Positions 1-7,644 of a stretch of DNA of 64,000 nt are shown in pieces. The position numbers and the translations under genes are program-made. The notes under the pieces are model-generated. The model was not told the DNA's origin. It was given only the letters and a program-made list of their open reading frames with translations, and did not search any database. This DNA comes from Myxococcales bacterium. GTDB taxonomy: Bacteria > Myxococcota_A > Polyangia > Polyangiales > Ga0077539. Position 1 is the first letter of the stretch. Each line of letters starts with the position of its first letter. The DNA is taken from positions 372,001 through 436,000 of the forward strand of contig JAEUKI010000052.1 of the NCBI GenBank assembly GCA_016793325.1, in the 5' to 3' direction.

Positions 1-658
1 CCTCTACCGCGACGGGCGCTGGATCGCCCTGCGAAAACCCCCGGGAATCACAACGACCCCGAACGACGCGACCCCGTCGCTCCTCGATCGTGCGCGCGAG
101 ATCGTCGGCGAGACCGAGGCGCTGCATCCGCTCTCGCGGCTCGACTACGACGTCTCGGGCGTCGTTCTCTTCGCGCTCGACTACGACGCCACGCGCGTCG
201 CAGCCGAGCACAAGCACCGCGGGACCTACGCGCGACTCTATCACGCGCTCGTGAGCCCCGCGCCCTCCGTCGATCACGCTGAGTACCGATGGCCGATCGG
301 CGTCGACCCGCGCAACCCGAGCCGCCGCGTCGCTGCGGGAGGCCGCGAGCGCGAAGAGGCCCACAGCGCGATGACCGTTCGAGCGCGGCGAGGCGCGGTG
401 GGTTCGATCGAGCTCGTTCCGTACACGGGGCGGACGCACCAGCTCCGCGTTCACTGCGCAAAAGCAGGGCACCCCGTGCTCGGAGACAAGACGTACCGCG
501 GCGCGCCGCGGCTCGCGCTCGCCGACGGCGAGGTCTTCTCGGTCCCGCGCGTGATGCTGCACTTGGAGCGCGTCTCGCTCGGGGGCGACGTCGTCGTCGA
601 GTGCCCGTGGCCCGCGGACTTCTTGAATACGTGGGCTGCGTGCGCGCGCGCTACTTGA
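1..658 (+). CDS. RluA-family RNA pseudouridine synthase, 5' end missing
   Basis: This gene enters from the left edge; reading from base 2 gives 218 residues to the stop at 656-658. Enzymes of this family isomerise uridine to pseudouridine in rRNA or tRNA. The catalytic-Asp region is visible as SRLDYDVSG about 47 residues in (family form HRLDxxTSG), and the C-terminal signature GRTHQLRVHC...HPVLGDKTYRG is intact. The usual His before Arg is Ser here. An internal ATG at 251 lies after the catalytic motif, so it is not the start. The gene ends tail-to-tail with its minus-strand neighbour, overlapping by 8 bp. Which RNA position is modified cannot be told. The family call is secure. Confidence 0.88.
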   Translation, partial: LYRDGRWIALRKPPGITTTPNDATPSLLDRAREIVGETEALHPLSRLDYDVSGVVLFALDYDATRVAAEHKHRGTYARLYHALVSPAPSVDHAEYRWPIGVDPRNPSRRVAAGGREREEAHSAMTVRARRGAVGSIELVPYTGRTHQLRVHCAKAGHPVLGDKTYRGAPRLALADGEVFSVPRVMLHLERVSLGGDVVVECPWPADFLNTWAACARAT

Positions 659-1700
659 CCCGCGAAGGGGCCTTGGTCTTCGTCGCAGAGATCAACGGGT
701 CGTCCGCGGGCTGATCGTCGCGCGTCGCGGGCGCGCCGAGCGCGTGGGCGATCTCTTCTTCGAGCTGCGCGGTGATCTCGTCTTCGACCTGCTCGATCCC
801 GCCGACCACGCGCTCGATGTTGCGCTGGTAGATGAACACGCGCTGCGCGATCGGCGGCGGCGCGCCGGGCGCGCTCATCGCGTCGAGCAGGATTCCCGCG
901 CGCGGATCGACGCCGTCCGCGACGACCTCCATGCCCGGCGCTTCGGCGACGAGCACGAGGACGTCCTTGAGCTGCTCGAGCTTGTCCGCGGAGAGCTTCG
1001 CGATGGCCTTCTCGACGGTGCGTTGAAAGGTCTCGCGCTCGACGGACCACGGCGCGCGCGGGGCGCGGAGGTCGAGCTCGCGCGCTTCGAGAAACGCCAC
1101 GGTGGCGCGTCGTCGATCGCCGAGCTCGTCCGCAGAGAGCGCCACGTAATAGTGGGCGTCGGCGTTGTCGGGATCGTCCTGGAGCGCCTTCTCGAGGAGC
1201 GGGAGCGCGTCGCGCGCGCGCTTGGCCTCGAAGTACGCCCGCCCGACGAGGAACGTCTGCTGCGGGTTGGCGAACGGCGGCTTGGGGAGCGCGTCGAGGA
1301 GCTTCGCGGCGTCCTCGCGCGCGTCCTTCGCGAGCAGCGCGTCGAACTTGAGCAAGAGCGCGTCGACGATCACGTCGTCGGTCTCGGCGAACTCGAGGAC
1401 CTCGTCGCACATCGCGATCGCCTCGTCGAACTCGGCGAGCGGGTGGATGAGCACCTCGGCGGCGTCGAGGTACGCGTCGATGTATCCGTCGTCGAGCGAG
1501 ATCGCCTCGCGAAAGTGGTCGAGCGCCTCGTCCGAGTCGCCCTCGTGTTGCGCGACGTAGCCGAGCAGATGGTGCGCTTCGGGCGACGACTTGTTCGCCT
1601 GGAGCGCGCGGCGCGCTGCGGCGCGTGCGCCCTTGAAGTCGCCTTTGGAGACGCACTCCCAACCTCGGTCGAGGTGCGCCTCGAGTTGATCCATTCCCAC
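651..1700 (-). CDS. TPR protein with degenerate zincin-like metallopeptidase C-terminus
   Basis: The 349-residue product starts with GTG, preceded at 11 nt by AAGGAG. The first ~210 residues are TPR-like helical pairs (for example PEAHHLLGYVAQHEGDSDEA), suggesting a protein-interaction scaffold. The C-terminal ~100 residues resemble the zincin-like peptidase family that pairs an IYQRN(I/L)ER motif with HExxHxxG; IYQRNIER is present, but the expected site reads EEEIAHALG, so the first metal-binding His is Glu. A catalytic role is therefore doubtful and a binding or regulatory role is more likely. There is no signal peptide. An in-frame ATG two codons in is an alternative start. Confidence 0.72.
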   Translation of the reverse strand: MGMDQLEAHLDRGWECVSKGDFKGARAAARRALQANKSSPEAHHLLGYVAQHEGDSDEALDHFREAISLDDGYIDAYLDAAEVLIHPLAEFDEAIAMCDEVLEFAETDDVIVDALLLKFDALLAKDAREDAAKLLDALPKPPFANPQQTFLVGRAYFEAKRARDALPLLEKALQDDPDNADAHYYVALSADELGDRRRATVAFLEARELDLRAPRAPWSVERETFQRTVEKAIAKLSADKLEQLKDVLVLVAEAPGMEVVADGVDPRAGILLDAMSAPGAPPPIAQRVFIYQRNIERVVGGIEQVEDEITAQLEEEIAHALGAPATRDDQPADDPLISATKTKAPSRVK

Positions 1701-1864
1701 GGCCTTTGACTCTCCTTACAAACGATCGAACGACAATCGCATACTGTCCGCGCCCCTCCGGCGCAAGGCCGTCTTTCGCTCGAAGCGACGGTGGCACTGG
1801 AAGTTCGCGCGCGATCGCGGTAGCGCTCTTCACGCCATCGGGCCTCGGGTTCTCCTTTCGACCA

Positions 1865-2743
1865 ATGCTGCGATCGATCCGAAAGTGCGCCGTCGTCGGT
1901 GGCGCTCTCGCGCTGTGCGCGAGCAGCGGATGCGCCGTGCTCTGGCCGGCGACCGAGAGCGCGCGACAGTCCGTGGGAGCGCCCTCGCACGGGGCGCTCC
2001 TCGCGGCGGTCCGCGTGCCCGAGCGCGCCGCGCACATGCGTGTCTTTCGCCGCGAGAGCGAAGGGGGACAGCTGTACGCGACGCGCGCGCTGAGGGACGC
2101 GGTGCTCGAGAGCGCGCAGCGCGTCGCGCGGGTCGCGCCGGGCGGAGCAGAGCTCGTCGCCGGTGATTTTTCAGCGCCGTTCGGCGGTCGCATCGAGCGT
2201 CATCGCTCGCACCGCAACGGGCGCGACGTGGACCTCCTGTTCTTCGCGCTCGACCGCGAGACGGGGCGCTCGGTTCCCGCGCCGGGCTTCATCCGCTACG
2301 ACCGCGAAGGAAACCCGCGCGATCGCGAGGCCGCCGTGCGCATGGACCTCGAGCGCAACTGGCTCCTCGTCGAGTCGCTCGTGCACGAAGAGCGCTACGG
2401 CGTGCTCTGGATCTTCTGCGCCGAGTGGCTGAAGCAATCGCTGCTCGCTTGGGCCCGCGCGCACGGACGAGACCCGCGTTGGATCGAGCGCGCCGAGCGC
2501 GTGCTGCACCAGCCGGGCGACGCGGCGCCGCACGACGATCATTTTCATGTGCGCGTCGCGTGCACGACCGACGAGCGCCAACGCGGGTGCATCGACGGCG
2601 GTCCGCACGGGTGGTGGCTCGCGCGCGCGGTCCCGAAGCTCGACGCCGCGCCGCACGACGACCTCGATTTCTACTGGGAATCACCGGAGCGAACGATCGT
2701 CACCCCGGTCGAGACCCCGGCGCGCACGCGGAGGCGTCGATGA
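1865..2743 (+). CDS. mepA: Penicillin-insensitive murein endopeptidase (MepA-like), lipoprotein
   Basis: This 292-residue product is a LAS-type zinc peptidase expected to cut peptidoglycan cross-links in the periplasm. The metal site is complete: H116 and D123 in SHRNGRDVD match the family HxxxxxxD, and H223/H226/H228 in HDDHFHVR match HxxHxH. The N-terminus has a hydrophobic signal ending in an SSGC-type lipobox, so it is probably lipid-anchored. The ORF extends upstream to 1706, but the signal peptide places the start at the ATG at 1865. Its stop overlaps the next start by 4 bp (ATGA), giving a three-gene translationally coupled operon ending at 4766. Confidence 0.85.
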   Translation: MLRSIRKCAVVGGALALCASSGCAVLWPATESARQSVGAPSHGALLAAVRVPERAAHMRVFRRESEGGQLYATRALRDAVLESAQRVARVAPGGAELVAGDFSAPFGGRIERHRSHRNGRDVDLLFFALDRETGRSVPAPGFIRYDREGNPRDREAAVRMDLERNWLLVESLVHEERYGVLWIFCAEWLKQSLLAWARAHGRDPRWIERAERVLHQPGDAAPHDDHFHVRVACTTDERQRGCIDGGPHGWWLARAVPKLDAAPHDDLDFYWESPERTIVTPVETPARTRRRR

Positions 2744-3351
2744 AGAGAGCCCGCGCCTTCGCGATGATTGTGTGTGCTGGCGCAGCGCTCTCGTGCGGCG
2801 TCCCGAAGCCGCGCAACACGCAGTGCCGCGAGCTCAACACGGCCTCGCGCGAGGTCATCGTGGTCGAGGTCGACCGCGAAGAGACGAGCTTTGCGCCGCC
2901 GTGCCCTCGGGACGGACAGGCGTACATCGACTCGCTCGTGACGCTGCGCGCGACGGGCGAGGGGCTGCGCGTGCGGTTCACGGTGCGCGACGAGAGCTTC
3001 GTTCCTGGCGCGTTTCGCGATCCGCGCTGCGAGCGATACCAGCAGGGCGAGCACCCGCAACGGTGCCAACGCGACGCGGTGGTGCTGTTTCCATCGGGGA
3101 CGCTCCCGGGCGCGAGCTACGTCGAGATGGAGCTCGCCCCGAGGCCCGAGGGCTATCGCGTGGATCAGCTCTTTCCGTGGGCGACGTGGGGGCTCGAGCG
3201 AGGGCTCGGGCGGCTGCGGTTCAACATCGTCGTGTTCGAGCGCGGTCCTGGCGGCGAAGAGAACGAGCTGCGCCTCGTGACCATCTTGCGCGTGCTCGAC
3301 CGACGGCTGCGCGCGGGCGCCGACGGCGGGGCGCCGAGAGGGTCGCGATGA
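2740..3351 (+). CDS. Uncharacterised lipoprotein, operon with mepA
   Basis: The product has 203 residues, starting MKRARAF with a short signal and an ALSC lipobox, so it is likely an envelope lipoprotein. The rest is mixed beta-type sequence with few recognisable motifs; two cysteine pairs suggest disulfides. I do not recognise a family. The start is fixed by the 4-bp overlap with the murein endopeptidase stop, and its own stop overlaps the next ATG by 3 bp. Cotranslation with the endopeptidase and a surface-anchored protein suggests an envelope role, but no activity can be inferred. Confidence 0.75.
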   Translation: MKRARAFAMIVCAGAALSCGVPKPRNTQCRELNTASREVIVVEVDREETSFAPPCPRDGQAYIDSLVTLRATGEGLRVRFTVRDESFVPGAFRDPRCERYQQGEHPQRCQRDAVVLFPSGTLPGASYVEMELAPRPEGYRVDQLFPWATWGLERGLGRLRFNIVVFERGPGGEENELRLVTILRVLDRRLRAGADGGAPRGSR

Positions 3352-4766
3352 GTCGCACATACAAACAAGTGGTTGGTATTTTTGCTGGTCTCGTTGCGTT
3401 GAATTACGGTGCGCCTGAGGCGCGCGCGAACGGGCGGTTTCCCTTCGCGCAGCACGTGATCGTGGGGCCGGGCGCGACGAGCGAGCAGATCGTGTTGCGG
3501 GCGACCTTCGGGCTGCTCTGGAGCCGCGACGGCGGGCGTACGTTCGACTGGGCCTGCGAGCAGTCGTTGGGGTTCGAGGGAAACTGGGATCCGCCCGTCG
3601 TGATGGCAGGAGGCTCGCTCGTCGTGGGGCTCCCCAACGGCGCGTCGACGACCGTGGACGGCTGTGATTTTTCGCGCGTCGCGACGCTTCCCGACACGCC
3701 GTTGATCGATTTCGCGGCCTCGCGCGACGGCACGACGGTGTACGGGGTCGAGAGCGTTCCGGTCGCCGAGAATCGCGTGTTCGTGTCGACGGATGGCGGG
3801 CGAACCTTCGCTGCACGCGCGCGGGGTCCCGTGGCGGTCGCGTTCGACACGGTCGAGCTCGCGCCGTCCGACGCGCGACGCGTGTACGTGAGCGGCGTCG
3901 ATGGCGCCACGCGCGAGCCGGTGGTGTTTCGCTCGAACGACGGAGCCATGACGCTCGAGCGCTGCGCGCTCCCCGCAGAGTCGCTGATGGGCGCGACGGG
4001 CGCCTTCGTCTCGGGCGTCTCGCAGACCGATCCCGACACGCTGTTCGTGCGCGTCGATCGCGACGGCGGGACGCACCTCGTTCGCTCGCGCGACGGGTGC
4101 CGGACGTTTTCGATCGTCCTCAGGGCGAGGGGAGAACTGCGCGGCTTTGCGCTCGCTGACGACGGCCGCGTGTGGGCCGGCGGAGCGAGCGACGGGCTCC
4201 AGCGCTCGGACAACGGAGGCGACGCGTGGACGACCCTCGCGACCCCAGCGCCGACGTGCCTTCGCCATCACGCAGGCGCGCTCTACCTCTGCGTCGATTG
4301 GGTGCGCGAGCCGTACGCGCTCGGGCGCCTTCGGGACGGAACGACCGAGATCGAACCGCTGCTTCGCTTCCAAGACGCGCGCGGCGCGTTCGCGTGCGCC
4401 GCGTCGTCGAGCGCGCAACGCGAGTGCGCTCCTCGGTGGGCCCAGCAGCGCACGCTCGTGACGACGCGCCCGATCGACGCAGGTCGCGACGCGAGCGTCG
4501 ACGCGATGGACTCGGGCGTGGGGATGGATGCGGCCGTCCCGATCGACGCGAGCGCCGACAGCGGAGCGGGCGGTGGAGGCAGGGGCGTCTGTTCGTGCAG
4601 CGCCGTCGGAGCCCACGCGCAGTCCGCGCGTGGCGCGTGGCTACTCGTCGCGTGCGTCGTCTTCGGGTCGCGCGCTCGCAGGCGGAGGGACATCAGCGCA
4701 CGAAGGTCCGACGCGTCCCTCGGGCGTGTAGAACCCGGCACACACAATCGAAGCGTACCGTCCTAG
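3348..4766 (+). CDS. Secreted BNR/sialidase-fold-like repeat protein with MYXO-CTERM-like anchor
   Basis: The 472-residue product has an N-terminal signal (hydrophobic to ~residue 25, ending in an AxA-type site). Repeated WSRDGGRTF, VSTDGGRTF, RSNDGAMT and RSDNGGDAW units are Asp-box/BNR repeats of a beta-propeller. After an Asp/Ala linker, residues ~417-445 read CSCSAVG, a hydrophobic segment and then RARRRR, which matches the layout of the MYXO-CTERM surface-sorting signal. Unusually the protein continues ~25 residues beyond the basic stretch, and these lie inside a 126-bp overlap with the convergent hydrolase gene. The BNR repeats suggest a structural or glycan-related surface protein; no catalytic residues were identified. 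Confidence 0.8.
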   Translation: MSRTYKQVVGIFAGLVALNYGAPEARANGRFPFAQHVIVGPGATSEQIVLRATFGLLWSRDGGRTFDWACEQSLGFEGNWDPPVVMAGGSLVVGLPNGASTTVDGCDFSRVATLPDTPLIDFAASRDGTTVYGVESVPVAENRVFVSTDGGRTFAARARGPVAVAFDTVELAPSDARRVYVSGVDGATREPVVFRSNDGAMTLERCALPAESLMGATGAFVSGVSQTDPDTLFVRVDRDGGTHLVRSRDGCRTFSIVLRARGELRGFALADDGRVWAGGASDGLQRSDNGGDAWTTLATPAPTCLRHHAGALYLCVDWVREPYALGRLRDGTTEIEPLLRFQDARGAFACAASSSAQRECAPRWAQQRTLVTTRPIDAGRDASVDAMDSGVGMDAAVPIDASADSGAGGGGRGVCSCSAVGAHAQSARGAWLLVACVVFGSRARRRRDISARRSDASLGRVEPGTHNRSVPS

Positions 4767-7478
4767 GAGCACTCGACCGCGCGCTGCACGGATGCGGTCG
4801 TCGAACACGACGTAGTCCGGGACGAGCTCGGGGAGCGAGCGCGACCGCCACACGGCGAGGGCTGACGTCCCTGTCACGACGACGACGCGTCCGTCTTCTG
4901 CGTCCGGCGATTGCGCGACGAACACGGCGCTGGATCCGCCGGCGATCACGCGATCGTGCGTGCGGATCTCGTTCGCTTGCACGCGGATCGGGAGGCTGCT
5001 CTGCATGCGCTCGATCACGCGGTGGCTCGCCGGGGTTCCGACGAGGACGACCGTGCGTCCGCGCGCGTCGGACGGTTGGTACGCGTCGTCGGCGACGATT
5101 CGAACGTTCATCCGCGCGCCCGTCGGAACGTTGGCCCAGCTCTCTGCGACGCGGCGGTTCATCGCGCTCTCGCTCGCGAGTCGCGCTCCGTACACAACGA
5201 GGATGGGACCGTCGAACGCTTCACGAATGGGCCCGAGCTTCCGTTGAACGACGCGCTCGGAGACGAGCGACCACGGTCCGGGTTGCCCGTTGGCTGCGCT
5301 CTGTCGCGCGAGCGAGGCGCCGCCCTCGGCGGTGATGCGCAGCGGAGCTTGGCCGTCGACGACGATGTCGAACGGAGGCCTGAGCGGCGGTCGCACGGTC
5401 ATGGCACGCACGTTTTGTGTGGTGATTCGCAGGCGATTCTGCGTCGTGACGGCGTCTATCTCCGCCCACTGCCCGCTCTGGGCGACCGCGTCGAGCTCGA
5501 CCCAATAGCTCTTCGACCAACGCGTCGACGGCGTTCGAAAGCGCACGCGGCTCGGCCGCGGATCGCGCGAGTAGCGCAAGAAGTACGGAACGATTCGCCC
5601 GCCCGCGTACGTCGTCGACCACACGTCGTGCCCGAGCTCGGGGTACTCGGACTCGATCGTGTACCCGAGCTGCCGATAGCGATCGACGAAGGTTGTGGAG
5701 TTGGTCACCGGTCGATCGAGCGTCCCTTGCACGACGTACATCGGCAGATGGAGCCCGTTTTCGGCCCAGTTTCGGCTCGAACGAAACTCCATCATCGCGG
5801 TCTCCCACGGCCTTCGGTGGCCCTGCGCGCTCGTGCGCACGAAGTAGTCGTGGTAGCCGCAGAGCGGCGCGGCCGCGGCGAATAGGTCTGGGTAGTGAAG
5901 AGGAATCGCGCTCGCGCCAGTGCCGCCCATCGAGAGGCCGGTCATGTACGTGCGGTCCGCGTCCGTTCGGTACGCTCGTCGCACTTCGTCGAGCACGCGG
6001 AGGACGTCGTACTCGCCGACGCCGCGGTAGAAGGCGTCGCCGTGCGCGTAGGGCGCGACGAGCAGCGCGCGCGTGTCCGGGAGCGCTGCAAAGTGTCGAT
6101 CCGCGTGCGTGCGGTCCTCTTCTTTGTCGTAGATCCCGAAGAGGATCGGGAGCATTCGGTGGGCGCTCCCGTGCAGGCCGTGCAGAGCCATCACGACGGG
6201 CGTCGCGCGGTCGGGGCGATAGCTCGGCGGGACGTAGAGCGAGTAGCCCTGGAGTGTTCCATCGACGTCGGTCCGGTAGCCGCGGCGCAGGGGACCGCTC
6301 CTTCGCGCGTACGGGTCGCGCTGCGCGCGGAGGTCTCGGACGAGCTCTTCGAGCGCGGCGGTCTCCGCGGCGATGTGCTCGCGGTCCTCGTCGCCGTCGG
6401 ACACGAGCGCCGCGAGCCGCTGTCGATGGTAGAGCACGCTCTGCAGCGACCCGCGCGGGAGCCACGCGGGCGGCGACTGCTCATCGAGCGCAGAGAGCGC
6501 CTCGCGCGCGCCGTGGAGCGCGCGTCGCGTCGCGGGCTCGATTCGAACGTCGTAGTCGAGGCGGCGCGCCCGCGCGTCGGACGGAGACACACGAATTCGA
6601 GTGGCGCTCGCCTCGAGCGTGGCCGAGGCCGAGATCGACCCTGCGAACTGCCCGTCGAGCGCGAGCGTGGCCGAGGCGCTCGGCTGCGCGACGCCTTCGA
6701 TCCGGAGCTCCCTTGTGCGCTCGCCGTCGCGCCGCGCGGTTCCGCCGGGGTACGAGAGCGTGACGTCGACGCGCGTGGTCGCAGGGGCGTCCGCGGTCGT
6801 CGGCGCTTGAGGCGATCGCTCGACGCGAACGCGAGCGGCCTTCCGGGCGAGCTCGTCGCAGCGCGCGTCGTCGAGCCCGTCGAGCACGACGCGAACCGTG
6901 GACACTGGTCGAAAATCCTCGCCGACCATTCGAACGAACGCGCGTTGATCTCCGCCGTGAACGTAGCTTCGAAAGACGATTCGATGCCGACCTGCGGGCA
7001 GCTCGACGCGCACGTGATCGTCGTCGTCGCGCGCTTCGCGGACCGCCCCGCGACGGGCGACTTCGTTGCCATCGACGAAGATCGCGAGGCCGTCGTCTGC
7101 GCCGGTGAACAGCTGGATCACCGTCGGCGTCGTGGCGTGAAGGGTGGCTCCGAAGAACATCGTCCGCGGGCCACGGCCACGAAGGACGCTCCCTGGGTCG
7201 AACAGCGACGAGGGGCTCGCGATCGGCTGCCAACGACCCGCGGCGCGCGGCTCGAGCGCCGCGGGATCGAGGCCCGCGAGCCGTTGCGACAGCTGTGCGT
7301 CGACCGTGCGAGAGGGGCGTGTGTTTGGCGTGTTGACCGGCGCGAGTGCAAACCAGGTTGACAGTTCGCCTTCGGGGCCTGGCGCCACGACGCACTCGGC
7401 GAACGCGGTTTCACTCGGGAAGAACAGCGAAAACGCCGCGGATGCGGCGAGCAGGGTCGAGGGTCGAAGGATTCTCAT
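4641..7478 (-). CDS. Large secreted alpha/beta hydrolase (PHB-depolymerase/feruloyl-esterase-like)
   Basis: The product has 945 residues from the ATG at 7478; an ATG at 7490 is also possible, but MRILRPSTLLAAS is the better signal-peptide start (cleavage near ETAFAEC). Residues ~90-200 resemble a PA14-like carbohydrate-binding sandwich (ADDGLAIFVDG). The catalytic domain (~395-640) opens with GYSLYVPPSY and ALHGLHG (oxyanion region), has nucleophile Ser ~515 in GLSMGG and a likely catalytic His ~616 in ELGHD. The C-terminal ~300 residues are beta-rich and unassigned. It is expected to hydrolyse an extracellular ester, polymer or polysaccharide ester. It converges on, and overlaps by 126 bp, the MYXO-CTERM gene. 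Confidence 0.8.
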   Translation of the reverse strand: MRILRPSTLLAASAAFSLFFPSETAFAECVVAPGPEGELSTWFALAPVNTPNTRPSRTVDAQLSQRLAGLDPAALEPRAAGRWQPIASPSSLFDPGSVLRGRGPRTMFFGATLHATTPTVIQLFTGADDGLAIFVDGNEVARRGAVREARDDDDHVRVELPAGRHRIVFRSYVHGGDQRAFVRMVGEDFRPVSTVRVVLDGLDDARCDELARKAARVRVERSPQAPTTADAPATTRVDVTLSYPGGTARRDGERTRELRIEGVAQPSASATLALDGQFAGSISASATLEASATRIRVSPSDARARRLDYDVRIEPATRRALHGAREALSALDEQSPPAWLPRGSLQSVLYHRQRLAALVSDGDEDREHIAAETAALEELVRDLRAQRDPYARRSGPLRRGYRTDVDGTLQGYSLYVPPSYRPDRATPVVMALHGLHGSAHRMLPILFGIYDKEEDRTHADRHFAALPDTRALLVAPYAHGDAFYRGVGEYDVLRVLDEVRRAYRTDADRTYMTGLSMGGTGASAIPLHYPDLFAAAAPLCGYHDYFVRTSAQGHRRPWETAMMEFRSSRNWAENGLHLPMYVVQGTLDRPVTNSTTFVDRYRQLGYTIESEYPELGHDVWSTTYAGGRIVPYFLRYSRDPRPSRVRFRTPSTRWSKSYWVELDAVAQSGQWAEIDAVTTQNRLRITTQNVRAMTVRPPLRPPFDIVVDGQAPLRITAEGGASLARQSAANGQPGPWSLVSERVVQRKLGPIREAFDGPILVVYGARLASESAMNRRVAESWANVPTGARMNVRIVADDAYQPSDARGRTVVLVGTPASHRVIERMQSSLPIRVQANEIRTHDRVIAGGSSAVFVAQSPDAEDGRVVVVTGTSALAVWRSRSLPELVPDYVVFDDRIRAARGRVLLGRYASIVCAGFYTPEGRVGPSCADVPPPASARPEDDARDE

Positions 7479-7628
7479 CGCGCAAAGCACTCACCGTTGC
7501 CGCCTGCCACAGCCTGGCGCGCGGGGAACGGGTGGCACAACTCGCCCGCAACAGTTTTGGTCCACATTCTGCGTTGGACGTCGCTTGTACCGGCTCGATT
7601 CGTAGGCCACCATCCCAGCGATCCCTGT

Positions 7629-7635
7629 GAGGAGG
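7629..7635 (+). promoter_or_regulatory. Ribosome binding site deciding the Stig1-repeat gene start
   Basis: GAGGAGG is a near-perfect Shine-Dalgarno sequence 9 nt before the GTG at 7645. It favours that GTG over the in-frame GTG at 7627, which would put the ribosome binding site inside the coding region. Confidence 0.75.
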
Positions 7636-7644
7636 TTTTCAACC

